Positions 54,719-63,337 of a DNA stretch of 64,000 nt are shown piece by piece (position 1 is the stretch's first letter; every line of letters starts with the position of its first letter). A program made the translations under genes and the position numbers. Source of the DNA: Acidobacteriaceae bacterium (GTDB lineage: Bacteria; Acidobacteriota; Terriglobia; Terriglobales; Acidobacteriaceae); the NCBI GenBank assembly GCA_003132405.1, contig PKXQ01000150.1, positions 104,584 through 168,583 of the forward strand, in the 5' to 3' direction. The notes under the pieces were generated by a model that was given only the letters and a program-made list of their open reading frames with translations, did not search any database and had not been told where the DNA came from.

Positions 54719-54978
54719 AATGCATGCTACAGCCCATTGCGGAACGCCCCCGTGGCTGGGCCCAGAGATTTACGAAAACCGGAACAGAGTGGGAACGCAA
54801 ATACAATGGGCATTAGTTTAGCGACGGGCCCTTGCATGAGCATAATTTAATTGGGAGAGGAAGTGGGAAGGGGAAGTGGGATCCGACGGTGTGAGTTTGA
54901 AAGAGGACGTTGACTGCTAAGCCTTCCGAGTAAAGATAATCTGAGTCGGAACAAGATCCGAACAGGATCGGAGCAAGA

Positions 54979-56568
54979 ATGAATTTTAATCGTCGTAATT
55001 TTGTGTCGCGCGCGCTGGAACTCGCTGCGGCAGGTTCGCTGATATCGCCGCTCAGTTGTTTTGCACGCGCACACTCGACATCTTCGTCTTCCAGACTAGC
55101 AAATGATCCGCTCCGGCCGCAGTTCCATCTCTTGCCTGCCAAGAATTGGATGAACGATCCGAACGGACCGATTTTCTGGAACGGGCAATACCACATGTTC
55201 TATCAATACAACCCCAACGGCGCATTCTGGGGAGATATGCACTGGGGACATGCTGTCAGTCCCGATCTCGTGCACTGGCAGCATCTCCCGATCGCGCTTA
55301 GCCCGAGCCCGGATGGTCCCGACGCCGATGGCTGTTTCTCTGGTGCTGCGATTGCCATGGGCAATCAGGTGGCAATGATCTATACAGGGGTGAAAAGCGT
55401 ACCAAAATCTTTGGCAACACTCTCGGATGGCGCTCACAATTTTCGCGAAACGCAGTGTCTGGCGATTTCAGACGATACGAACCTGACCAGATGGAGGAAA
55501 CTTCCCAAGCCGGTGATTCCAACTTCTCCGCGGGGCCTCGAAATAACCGGATTCCGAGATCCTTCCGTTTGGCGCTCGGGCGAGTGGTATTACCTGACAG
55601 TCGGATCTGGAATTCAGGGCAAAGGAGGCGCCGTTCTGCTCTACCGCTCGAAAGATCTTCGCAACTGGGAGTATCTGCACATCGTCGCGAGCGGCAAAGG
55701 CAATGGGCGAAAGGCCGCAAATGCAGTCGACTCGGGAGATATGTGGGAGTGTCCCGAACTTTTTCCGCTGGGCGATAAACACGTTCTTATCTATGCGACC
55801 GACGGCAAGGTTTACTGGCAGAGCGGTTCGCTGGATGAGCAGACGATGGTCTTCCATCCGGAACAAACTGGCACTGTCGATTTCGGTTCCTATTACGCGG
55901 CAAAAACTCAACTAGACAAAGATGGCAACCGCATCCTGTGGGGATGGATTCCCGAGACTCGTCCGTTGGAGGAATATCGCGCGGCAGGTTGGGCGGGAGT
56001 GATGTCGCTACCGCGAGTATTGACTTTAGCTTCAGATGGCCAATTGCTGATGCGATTTGCTTCGGCACTCTCGATCTTGCGGGGCTCGACGAAATCAGGG
56101 CTCTGTCCTCAGCGGCGGAGCGCAACCAAAATTGATGTGTCCGCTGTGTCCCTGAAGGACTGCTGTGGAGAGATTATTTGTGAAGCTGAAAACCTGCAGC
56201 ACCCTGGCAAAATTTCCCTTGTGGACCACTCCTCGGGAGGCGAGGTATTCGGAATTGGTTTTGATCCTTCCGCGCTTACGCGAATCACAGTGGATGGTCA
56301 AGAACTCCCGCTCGCTCTCAATGACCGAAAGTTTTTGGTTCATATGTATGTGGACGGGTCTGTGATCGAAACCGTATTCAATGACCGGGTCGCGTCTACC
56401 AAACGCTTTTATTACCCGGGGGAGCGCGCTCCGGAGCTCGAGATTCGAGTGTTAGCGTCGGAACCAGATACGGTTTCCGTAACGGTTTGGCAGATGAAAG
56501 CAATCTCTTCTAATCGCTTGACGGGGGTAGTCGCCCAAAGTATTTTTGGGGAATGCAGCGGGCGGTGA
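54979..56568 (+). CDS. GH32 fructan/sucrose hydrolase (levanase-like)
   Basis: A 529-residue secreted enzyme. A Tat-like signal (NRRNFVSRALELAAAGSLIS) is followed by the GH32 five-bladed propeller: WMNDPNG with nucleophile Asp60, MHWGHAVSPDLVHWQ, GFRDPSVW with the stabilising Asp, and the acid/base Glu in DMWECPELF. The C-terminal beta-sandwich (VHMYVDGSVIETVFNDRVAST) is complete. It hydrolyses beta-fructosides such as levan, inulin or sucrose. GGAGC precedes ATG by 5-6 nt. No fructose transporter or PTS gene adjoins it. Confidence 0.93.
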   Translation: MNFNRRNFVSRALELAAAGSLISPLSCFARAHSTSSSSRLANDPLRPQFHLLPAKNWMNDPNGPIFWNGQYHMFYQYNPNGAFWGDMHWGHAVSPDLVHWQHLPIALSPSPDGPDADGCFSGAAIAMGNQVAMIYTGVKSVPKSLATLSDGAHNFRETQCLAISDDTNLTRWRKLPKPVIPTSPRGLEITGFRDPSVWRSGEWYYLTVGSGIQGKGGAVLLYRSKDLRNWEYLHIVASGKGNGRKAANAVDSGDMWECPELFPLGDKHVLIYATDGKVYWQSGSLDEQTMVFHPEQTGTVDFGSYYAAKTQLDKDGNRILWGWIPETRPLEEYRAAGWAGVMSLPRVLTLASDGQLLMRFASALSILRGSTKSGLCPQRRSATKIDVSAVSLKDCCGEIICEAENLQHPGKISLVDHSSGGEVFGIGFDPSALTRITVDGQELPLALNDRKFLVHMYVDGSVIETVFNDRVASTKRFYYPGERAPELEIRVLASEPDTVSVTVWQMKAISSNRLTGVVAQSIFGECSGR

Positions 56569-56963
56569 GCTGTGGCGACTTCGGTAACTGCGGTGTTTAT
56601 GCGATCAAAAATATGGCGGAGAGAGTGGGATTCGATTACCGCCATTTCTAGCAAGTCGTGGTGGTTCCTACACATAGCGATAATACCCTGTGTTTATAAT
56701 GGTTTCAAGCACATTCTCGACTTAGGGTCGGTTGTCTGAGACGACCTCTAACGACCTCCATTGCCCATCAAAACGGTATCACTAGTATCACCCCCGTGCC
56801 TTGAAGTCTGCCGTCCCAACGGGTCCTGAGAACGCATCGGGCTATGCGGAAGTGATTCCAGGAGACCCGAAGTGGATCATTACTTCCGGCTAGCGACAAT
56901 TCGCCCGTTGGGTGCTTGAAACTCCACCCTCTTGGCTTTGACGCACCGCTGAAGCCCACATCT
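56569..56963. other. Gene-free junction region carrying a tRNA fragment
   Basis: 395 bp without a credible gene between the convergent GH32 and VPS10-like genes. It contains the tRNA-Ser 3' fragment at 56614-56635. Small frames across 56768-57031 look like remnants, with no family match. Confidence 0.5.
56614..56635 (-). other. tRNA-Ser 3'-end fragment, candidate attachment site
   Basis: TGGCGGAGAGAGTGGGATTC plus GA is the reverse complement of a bacterial tRNA-Ser 3' end (T-arm TCGAATCCCAC, acceptor stem ...CTCTCCGCCA). No other part of a tRNA is present. A lone 22-bp tRNA 3' end is the classic scar left by a tyrosine-recombinase element. By its orientation the element would lie at higher coordinates, with the intact tRNA-Ser beyond the window. 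Confidence 0.65.
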
Positions 56964-59900
56964 CTACGGCTTGCAACCCGTGCTGCCGATTCCAGTGAGG
57001 ATGGGCAACGACGCCTGTTTATTGGCGGCAAGAACTGCGTTGAAGGCAGCGAGATCCTGTTCGTTCAACTGCCGCCAGTTCGCGAGATCCTTGTCGAGGG
57101 CATCGCAACTTTGTTGCGCCGCGGACTGAACGGTGTCTGCCGGACGCATGTCGGCGCTCTCCACGCTGAAGATGAGCCGGGCCAGGTCGCGGTTCACGGG
57201 TCCAAATCCCGGAGCGCGCTTGGTCCCCTTGTCGATGGCATCGATCTTCTTTTCGAAGTCGGCCACCGCGTCCTTTGTCTCTTTGGTTTCGGACTGCTTC
57301 AAGGCGTCCGTCCGTTCGGTTAAAGCTTTACGCAACCCTGCGACCTGGTAAAAAGCATCAGAACTCGCCTTCATGCCCCGGCTGATTCGCTTCGCCAAAT
57401 CGAGTTGGTCTAACAAGTCGGCTGGCGAGGCATGAACCCGTGGATCAAGTTCCAGCGTCAGAGGCTGTCGCAAGGTTTGACCGCCAACCCGTAGTTCTGT
57501 TGTGTACGTGCCGGGCGAGACCAGCGGTCCGCGAGGTTGCAGGCGCGGCGTGAGGCCGGGTATGGCGTGATCGGCCAGTGTGTATTCCGTGTACTCCAGC
57601 AGTTTGCCGTAGTACCCGTAGGGAAGCGAAGGCGGGGGCGGATACCGCAGATTCCACACAAAGCGATTGACGCCAGCCGCCTTGGGCAAAGTGCCTTCTG
57701 GAGCAAACCAGTAGCTGGGAGCATTGGCCGGAAGATACGCGGCCGGCTTTGCTTCGCTGGAAAATCGCGCCACCTCGGCGCCCTTCTCGTCGTAGATCGT
57801 CAGCGTCAGGTCACCCGCCGGCGGCGTCTTCAGGTAGTAGTCGAGGATCGCTCCGTCGGGCGGGTTCTGGCCGGCCGGAGTTTCGATGGGGTAGGGCGTG
57901 TCCTGATAGTTCTCCCACCGCACACGCATGGCAGTTGCAGGCACGAAGAGGTGCGCATCAGCGGCAGTGATTTGGGAATTGATTTCGCGCAAGGGAGCGA
58001 TGTCGTCGAGAACCCAGAGGCTCCGTCCGAAGGTCGAGATTACCAAGTCGTTGTCATGCACCTGGAGATCGGTGATGGGTGTTGCGGGGAGATTCAGGGA
58101 AAACGGCTGCCAGTGGTCGCCGTCGTCCCACGAGACGTATACGCTGGTATCGGTACCGGCATAGAGTAGGCCTTTGCGCTTAGAATCTTCGCGCACCACG
58201 CGGACCATTTCGTGTTCCGGAAATCCGTTGACGATCTTCTTCCAGGTCTGGCCGTAGTCATCGGTGCGAGCGACATAAGGAGGAGTGGACTCTCGCGTCG
58301 CGCCCACCGTCAGGTAGGCGGTGGCCGGGTCGTGACGCGAGGCTTCGACGTAGATGATCTCGGTGGGCTCGGTCAATCCGGGCGGAGAGACGTTTTGCCA
58401 GTTCTTCCCACCGTCGCGGGTGAGTTGAACCAGTCGGTTGCTCGTGCCAGCCCAGATTACGCCAGGTTGCACGGTTGACGGTGACAGGGCGGTGATGGCC
58501 GGCGGACGCGGCTTGTCCGGATCGGGCTTCTCCGGCTCCTCCTGCTCGCCATAGCCGGTAAGGTCAGGGCTGATCTCCCGCCATTTCTTTCCTCCATCGA
58601 CCGTCTTGAGCACAAACTGCATGCCTAAGTAGAGGGTGGACGCATCCTGGGGCGAGAAGACCAGAGGCGGCATTTCCGAGGCGCGATATTTTTGACCGCG
58701 CTCGAAGACGGTTGCGATTTGGCCGGTCGATTTGTCGTAACGAACCACCGAGTTGTACCAGCCTCCGCTATAAACGAGGTTAGGATGCACCGGGTCGGGA
58801 GTTATGAATGCGTACTCGAAGCCCCCCATGGAATACCAATCCTGCAGAAGGATCTCGCCATAGTCGCTGCGACTGAGCACGCCGGCCGTACCACTGTCCT
58901 GCTGTGCTGCATAGGCGCGATAGGGGAACAAGTTGTCGGTGGAGACGTGGTAGAACTGCCCCGTTGGTTGGTTGTACCAGGAACTCCAGGTTTTGCCGGC
59001 GTCCACAGTGACGATCGCTCCCTGATCCACACCGAAAATCATGCGCGCCGGATCGCGGGGGTCGATCCACGCCACGTGGAAATCGTCGCCGCTGGGGGCT
59101 CCAGCGAAAGCTTCGAACGTCTTGCCACCGTCGGTGGAGCGATACATCGAGGTCTGCGCTACGTAGGGTACGTCGGGATTCCGGGTGTCGACGAAGACGC
59201 GACTGAAATATTCGCTGCCAATCACCCGCGGGTCCTTGGTGGACTGTTGCCAAGTCGTGCCGCCGTCATCCGAGCGGAAGAACCCCTGCTCCAGGATTGC
59301 GTACAAGCGGCGTCCACCGGTTCCCGGAGCGACCGCGATGCCAACCCTGCCGCGAGCCTTTTCAGGCAGACCGTTGCTGGCAAGAGGAGTCCAGGTCGAA
59401 CCACCATCTCCGGACTTCACGATGTCTGCGGTGGCTTCCATCGCGGAATCGCCAGAGCCGGATGCGGGACGATAGAGCACTGCGTACAACGTGCCTGGAT
59501 CGCCGGGATCGGAACATAGGTCGACAACCCCGATCGAGTCTGCGGCGGAGAACACTTTCGTCCAGATCTTGCCGCCGTCGACGGTTCTAAAGATTCCGCG
59601 GTTCGCGGTTTTTGCCGTTACGGGAAGTGGCCGCCAATCCAGCCCGACGCCGAGCGAGTTTCCGCCGACCACGGCGACGTCGGGATTTTTTGGATCGACG
59701 AGGATCGCCTGTATAAAGGGCACGTCCTGCAGCCCCACGTTCTTCCATGTGGCGCCTGCGTCCGTCGAGCGATAGACACCATTGCCCCGCGTCTGTTCCC
59801 CGGTTCCGACATACAGAACGTTAGAATCGGACGGAGCTACCCCAAGCGCGCCGATGGACGCGACCCGCTCTTTGTCGAAAATCGGGTGCCAGACTTGTCC

Positions 59901-60143
59901 TCCGTCGGTAGTTTTCCAGACTCCACCACCGGGGGTACCGAAATAATAGGTGTTCGGGTCAGCCGCGCCGGCGACGGTCGTAACTCGCCCGGCGCGAAAT
60001 GGGCCGATCAACCTCCACTGCATGCCGGAGAGTAGCTTGCTGTCGATTGGTTCCTGACTCGAAAGATTGACTGGCAAAATGGCGATGGAGGCGATGAATG
60101 CGAGAAAGAGCCGGAGGCGTGCTCCGCGCAGGACTGTTTTCAT
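56964..60143 (-). CDS. Large secreted BNR/VPS10-type beta-propeller protein
   Basis: About 1059 residues. ATG 60143 (MKTVLRGARLRLFLAFIASI) follows GGGA and starts a signal peptide; an ATG at 60155 is also possible. Residues 40-720 contain many Asp-box/sortilin-type units (VWKTTDGGQVWHPI, VYRSTDAGATWKNV, IFRTVDGGKIWTKV, MYRSTDGGKTF, VYVSWDDGDHWQPF), forming one or two propellers. A beta-sandwich (AMRVRWENYQDTPYPIETPAG) and a helical C-terminus (DLLDQLDLAKRISRGMKA) follow. Such proteins are often labelled 'glycosyl hydrolase', but no catalytic residues are identifiable. It is probably exported and carbohydrate- or protein-binding. It lies inside the presumed integrated element. Confidence 0.88.
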   Translation of the reverse strand: MKTVLRGARLRLFLAFIASIAILPVNLSSQEPIDSKLLSGMQWRLIGPFRAGRVTTVAGAADPNTYYFGTPGGGVWKTTDGGQVWHPIFDKERVASIGALGVAPSDSNVLYVGTGEQTRGNGVYRSTDAGATWKNVGLQDVPFIQAILVDPKNPDVAVVGGNSLGVGLDWRPLPVTAKTANRGIFRTVDGGKIWTKVFSAADSIGVVDLCSDPGDPGTLYAVLYRPASGSGDSAMEATADIVKSGDGGSTWTPLASNGLPEKARGRVGIAVAPGTGGRRLYAILEQGFFRSDDGGTTWQQSTKDPRVIGSEYFSRVFVDTRNPDVPYVAQTSMYRSTDGGKTFEAFAGAPSGDDFHVAWIDPRDPARMIFGVDQGAIVTVDAGKTWSSWYNQPTGQFYHVSTDNLFPYRAYAAQQDSGTAGVLSRSDYGEILLQDWYSMGGFEYAFITPDPVHPNLVYSGGWYNSVVRYDKSTGQIATVFERGQKYRASEMPPLVFSPQDASTLYLGMQFVLKTVDGGKKWREISPDLTGYGEQEEPEKPDPDKPRPPAITALSPSTVQPGVIWAGTSNRLVQLTRDGGKNWQNVSPPGLTEPTEIIYVEASRHDPATAYLTVGATRESTPPYVARTDDYGQTWKKIVNGFPEHEMVRVVREDSKRKGLLYAGTDTSVYVSWDDGDHWQPFSLNLPATPITDLQVHDNDLVISTFGRSLWVLDDIAPLREINSQITAADAHLFVPATAMRVRWENYQDTPYPIETPAGQNPPDGAILDYYLKTPPAGDLTLTIYDEKGAEVARFSSEAKPAAYLPANAPSYWFAPEGTLPKAAGVNRFVWNLRYPPPPSLPYGYYGKLLEYTEYTLADHAIPGLTPRLQPRGPLVSPGTYTTELRVGGQTLRQPLTLELDPRVHASPADLLDQLDLAKRISRGMKASSDAFYQVAGLRKALTERTDALKQSETKETKDAVADFEKKIDAIDKGTKRAPGFGPVNRDLARLIFSVESADMRPADTVQSAAQQSCDALDKDLANWRQLNEQDLAAFNAVLAANKQASLPILTGIGSTGCKP

Positions 60144-60589
60144 TTGGATTCCCATCTTCCGATCGCACCCCGTTCTGGGTCGCATCGTGGTGACATTTAG
60201 CCGGAACTACGCTACCACAATTTAATTCATACTCTTGCGTCATAGTTTAGGATCACTCTTGAATGACGGGCAAACGTGAAGTAATCCCAAGGTAAGGTTT
60301 GCCGACCACTCGTCCAGTTGCACGATCTTTTGCGACGCCTACCCTAATCGGACCCTCACGCGGCCCGGAACTGCCTGACCTAATCCGACAGCAAGTCGTG
60401 GAAGGTCAAGTCCGAGCTATCACAGAGAACCCTATCCAAGCCTCACTATCCGGCAGAGCGACACGCGAGTCATCCACAGCCTGCAATATCTTCTTCATTC
60501 TTCAGCTTCGCGGTCGATGTAGAGGTCAGCCATTCTTCTCCCCCTGTTTCCCTGCCTTGATTTCCGCCGTCCGTCCGCTCAGGCAATGG
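60144..60589. other. Intergenic region between sirtuin and VPS10-like genes, with two tiny ORFs
   Basis: 446 bp without a clear gene. On the minus strand a 12-codon ORF (60495-60533, MADLYIDREAEE) follows a GGGGGAGAAG ribosome site and overlaps, by ATGA, a 30-codon ORF (60406-60498, starting MKKILQAVDDSRVALPDSEA). They could be tiny genes continuing the metK/sirtuin operon or chance; I give them low weight. Confidence 0.3.
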
Positions 60590-61297
60590 TCAATCGCCCG
60601 CCGGATCAATTCCGACGTCGAACAGCGTAGGCAGCAACTCCCCGGCTTTGCCTGTGAACGTCTCGTCGAAAGACGCGAGGTTGAGTGGTTCCTCCGGGCC
60701 GACGTAGAACGTTCGGGCTTTGGTCTGCCCGACGAAACTCGCTGCAGGCTCGACCACCCCTGAAGTCCCGATTGCAATGAAGACCGTGCAGACTTCCAGG
60801 GTGCGCAGGACACGATCCATACCAAACGGCCTTTCGCCGAACCAGCAAATATGCGGGCGGATCTTTCCGCCACACGTACAAAGCGGTACTTCGTGATAGA
60901 TATTCGTGTCGTCGAAGGGCAACTGACAGCGCTTGCAACGGCTCTTGAACAGCTCGCCGTGCATGTGGAGCGGACGAGAGCCCGCCTGCTCGTGCAAATT
61001 GTCGACGTTCTGCGTGCAGAGAAAGAGACGAGAACCCAGGGTGTGCTCCAGGGCTGCCAGCGCGCGATGCCCCGGGTTGGGCTGGGCAGCCGCTGCGACC
61101 GTTCTGCGCATGGAATAGAAGTCCCACACGAGCTGCGGATCTTGCCGCCATGCTTCCGGAGAGGCGACCTCTTCGATACGATAATTCCGCCATAAACCGT
61201 TCGCGTCCCGAAACGTCGGGATGCCACTCTCAGCGCTCATCCCTGCGCCGGTAAGCACGAACACCCGGTCAGTCGGCTTGATGTGAATCCGTTCCAT
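60590..61297 (-). CDS. cobB: Sir2-family NAD-dependent protein deacylase (SIRT5-type)
   Basis: A 235-residue sirtuin. NAD-binding blocks are GAGMSAESGIPTFRD (17-31) and CTQNVDNLHEQAG; the catalytic His113 lies in HMHGEL; zinc ligands are Cys121/Cys124 and Cys140/Cys142. Tyr61 and Arg64 in WDFYSMRR form the YxxR pair that recognises acidic acyl groups, so desuccinylase or demalonylase activity is expected in addition to deacetylation. ATG 61297 follows AAGGAG at 9 nt. It is the fourth gene after metK on the same strand, 169 bp beyond the 47-codon gene. Confidence 0.94.
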   Translation of the reverse strand: MERIHIKPTDRVFVLTGAGMSAESGIPTFRDANGLWRNYRIEEVASPEAWRQDPQLVWDFYSMRRTVAAAAQPNPGHRALAALEHTLGSRLFLCTQNVDNLHEQAGSRPLHMHGELFKSRCKRCQLPFDDTNIYHEVPLCTCGGKIRPHICWFGERPFGMDRVLRTLEVCTVFIAIGTSGVVEPAASFVGQTKARTFYVGPEEPLNLASFDETFTGKAGELLPTLFDVGIDPAGD

Positions 61298-61466
61298 TAG
61301 GGGCGTCTCCTTGCCTTGCGCAAAAGCTTCTTAATCGTCATTCGTTAGCGGGGTAGTTTGACAGAATGGATTTGACTTCAGACATTGTCCACGCCTTCAC
61401 TGGACACCTCTTCGCGTGTTCTTCAAATTCGTCGTACCAATCGCCGCCCGAACTTCTCAGGCGGAA

Positions 61467-61610
61467 TCACTTGGGGACGGTCATCTCTTCTTCGAAGTCC
61501 GGCACGTACGGCTGTGGTTTGTCAAAGAACGCCGACGCCAAACATTCCTCGCGGGTCTGTGGGGCATTGTGCGTTTGCATCATTGCAGTGATGGCGTCAC
61601 CGTTTTTCAT
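61467..61610 (-). CDS. Small protein of 47 residues, unknown function
   Basis: A short gene starting with ATG 61610 that overlaps the previous stop as ATGA, with GGGGAGGG 6-7 nt upstream, a strong ribosome site. The product begins MKNGDAITAMMQTHNAPQTR and ends in an acidic tail, FEEEMTVPK. It has no signal, membrane helix or recognisable domain. Translational coupling and the ribosome site make it a likely real gene of the metK operon. Its small size prevents any family call. Confidence 0.6.
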   Translation of the reverse strand: MKNGDAITAMMQTHNAPQTREECLASAFFDKPQPYVPDFEEEMTVPK

Positions 61611-61807
61611 TGCGACCCTCCCCTGCGATTGCGGACGAGCAGGGTGTCGGCGTCGTCATCGAAATCCGGCAGCGGACAGCCCTTCGGGTTGCGCTTCACC
61701 TCTGCGATGATAGCGAGTAGAGTTTCCAACGTCGGCATCTTCCCTGCCTTGATGAGACGCTGCGCCTCTGCTCGAAGATCAGACGGTTTGAGCGTTGGTC
61801 GTTTCAT
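61607..61807 (-). CDS. Small protein of 66 residues, unknown function
   Basis: ATG 61807 follows the metK stop by 2 nt, with GGGAGG inside the metK 3' end, which indicates coupled translation. The product begins MKRPTLKPSDLRAEAQRLIK and continues with a helix-rich LETLLAIIAEVK and a C-terminal acidic CPLPDFDDDADTLL then RNRRGGSQ. It resembles small cytoplasmic partner or antitoxin-like proteins in style only; no family is recognised. The frame's extension to 61879 lies within metK and is rejected. Confidence 0.65.
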   Translation of the reverse strand: MKRPTLKPSDLRAEAQRLIKAGKMPTLETLLAIIAEVKRNPKGCPLPDFDDDADTLLVRNRRGGSQ

Positions 61808-61809
61808 CG

Positions 61810-62994
61810 CTATACCTCCCAGGACTGGCCTGGCTTGCCGAAGTGGCCATAGTTCGTAGTTTTGCGGTATATCGGGCATAGGAGATTCAAACGCTCGATG
61901 ATCGCGGCAGGACGGAAGTCAAACGTGCGAACGAATTCCTCCGCTTCCCGCGCATCACCTGTTCCGAACGTATCGACCTTGACCGACACAGGTTTCGCTA
62001 CTCCGATCGCATACGCCACCTGAATTTCCACGCGACGCGCCAATCCGTGCAGTACGACCTGGCGGGCAACATATCGACAGAAGTAAGCTGCGCTGCGATC
62101 CACTTTCGACGGGTCCTTGCCACTGAACGCACCTCCGCCGTGACGAGCAGAGCCGCCGTACGTGTCGACAATTATCTTTCGTCCTGTGACGCCACAATCA
62201 GCGGAAGGGCCACCTTGTAGAAAGCTGCCAGCTGGGTTCACGGTGAACAAAATGTGATCGGAATACCAGTCACCCAGCGCTCGGGGGGCGAGCCGACTGG
62301 TCACATATTCCAGGATGTAGTTGCGATCTACATCGGGCGAGTGCTGGGTAGAAACGAGAATGCTCGATACGCCGATGGGCCTGTCGCCCTCGTACAAGAC
62401 TGACACCTGTGTCTTGGCGTCGGGACGAAGCCAGGGTTCCACACCGGCGTGACGGTCCCGCGCGAGCACTTGCCCAAGCCGATGGGCGAGCGCGATAGGA
62501 AGCGGCATGAGCTCGGGCGTTTCGTCCGTTGCGTAGCCAAACATGATGCCTTGATCACCGGCGCCCTGCTCTCCTCCCGGGTCAATGCGGTCGCCTATTC
62601 CTCGAGCTATCTCAGGCGCCTGTGCCGTAATGAATTGCTGGATTCGCACCCCGTCGGCATTGAACTCCTGCGTCGGGTCCGTGTAGCCGACTTCGCGGAT
62701 GGCGTCGCGTGCGATTTGGTCGTAATCGACGCCGGCTGCCGAGCTGATCTCGCCGGCTAAAATGACATTCGATCCCTTACATAGCACCTCGCAGGCGACG
62801 CGGGCATGCGGGTCCTTTGCCAGGTGGGCATCCAGAATCGAATCGGCGATGTAGTCGCAGACCTTATCTGGATGTCCCTCAGATACCGACTCGGAAGTGA
62901 AAGTGTACTGGCGTAGGTCGAAAGCCAGAAGATTAGGAGCCTTGACTTGTTGGGCTGTGAGCTGAAATTGATGTTCGTCTTGTTTGGGTTTCAT
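61810..62994 (-). CDS. metK: S-adenosylmethionine synthetase
   Basis: A 394-residue MetK making SAM from methionine and ATP. Signatures: FTSESVSEGHPDKVCDYIAD with the catalytic His, QGAGDQGIMFGYATDET, CGVTGRKIIVDTYGG and GGGAFSGKDPSKVDRSAAY. It is complete but divergent from the E. coli type in the central part (RIQQFITAQAPEIARGIG), and has about 30 extra N-terminal residues (MKPKQDEHQFQLTAQQVKAP) before FTSESV. ATG 62994 is used with GAGGTG upstream; the frame continues to 63108 through the riboswitch terminator and is not coding there. A SAM-I-clan riboswitch precedes it. Possibly an accessory copy on an integrated element. Confidence 0.95.
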   Translation of the reverse strand: MKPKQDEHQFQLTAQQVKAPNLLAFDLRQYTFTSESVSEGHPDKVCDYIADSILDAHLAKDPHARVACEVLCKGSNVILAGEISSAAGVDYDQIARDAIREVGYTDPTQEFNADGVRIQQFITAQAPEIARGIGDRIDPGGEQGAGDQGIMFGYATDETPELMPLPIALAHRLGQVLARDRHAGVEPWLRPDAKTQVSVLYEGDRPIGVSSILVSTQHSPDVDRNYILEYVTSRLAPRALGDWYSDHILFTVNPAGSFLQGGPSADCGVTGRKIIVDTYGGSARHGGGAFSGKDPSKVDRSAAYFCRYVARQVVLHGLARRVEIQVAYAIGVAKPVSVKVDTFGTGDAREAEEFVRTFDFRPAAIIERLNLLCPIYRKTTNYGHFGKPGQSWEV

Positions 62995-63032
62995 TGATGC
63001 AAGCACCTCTTCGTTGGCATGCATCAGGAGCC

Positions 63033-63066
63033 CAGAAAGCAAAAGGCCGCCCGGCATCAGGCGGCT
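63033..63066 (-). terminator. Riboswitch expression platform: intrinsic terminator upstream of metK
   Basis: On the minus strand GCCGCC, a short loop, GGCGGC, then CTTTTGCTTTCT. It lies between the SAM aptamer and the metK start. Its 5' arm can alternatively pair with GCGG immediately after the aptamer's P1 helix. Confidence 0.8.
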
Positions 63067-63089
63067 GCTTCCCGCGGAGATCTTAGCTT

Positions 63090-63196
63090 CGGAACTTGCA
63101 TTCCGCACATCGAGCGGTGTTGCCGCTCAAGGCACCGTGGCGTCTCCTGGCCCGGTTGCCGGACTCGGGGTGACCCGAGCCGCTCCTGATGTTGAC
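63090..63196 (-). promoter_or_regulatory. SAM riboswitch (SAM-I clan, SAM-IV or SAM-I/IV-variant-like) of metK
   Basis: On the minus strand P1 is ACATC...GATGT (63192-63196 region to 63107-63111). It is followed by AGGAGCGG, a hairpin CTCGGG-TCAC-CCCGAG, the conserved CCGGCAACC, then CACGGTGCC, and a second hairpin GAGCGG-CAACA-CCGCTC before P1 closes. CGGCAACC and GGTGCC in this order and spacing, upstream of metK, are the hallmarks of the SAM-I clan. A downstream GGAA...TTCC hairpin and a terminator complete the switch, which should turn off transcription when SAM is abundant. Confidence 0.82.
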
Positions 63197-63199
63197 CGT

Positions 63200-63228
63200 A
63201 CACTACCCCGCTTGCTGGGCGCTGTCAA
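63200..63228 (-). promoter_or_regulatory. Sigma-70-type promoter of the metK leader
   Basis: TTGACA (63228-63223) and TAGTGT (63205-63200) with a 17-bp spacer on the minus strand. A start about 7 nt on would begin the transcript just before the aptamer's P1 strand. Confidence 0.7.
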
Positions 63229-63301
63229 CGAGCTTCAGTAATCGCCTGTAGATTACTTGAGAGAACCACGATGCATTTGTTGCGCAGCCACCTTTGTGCC
63301 A

Positions 63302-63330
63302 TTTTCACGAGACGCCGGAGCAGCTAGAAT
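63302..63330 (+). promoter_or_regulatory. Promoter-like sequence of the second leader
   Basis: TAGAAT at 63325-63330 is a good -10 element; TTTTCA at 63302-63307 is a weak -35 at 17-bp spacing. Transcription would begin at about 63337, at the 5' edge of the second aptamer. Confidence 0.5.
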
Positions 63331-63337
63331 GTAGGTA

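Noticed and set aside
60526-61227. Minus-strand 233-codon frame and a plus-strand frame at 60299-60763 near the sirtuin
   Set aside because: Both overlap cobB out of frame and show only low-complexity Arg/Ser-rich sequence.
63000-63108. N-terminal extension of MetK
   Set aside because: It translates the riboswitch terminator hairpin and leader, so it is not coding.
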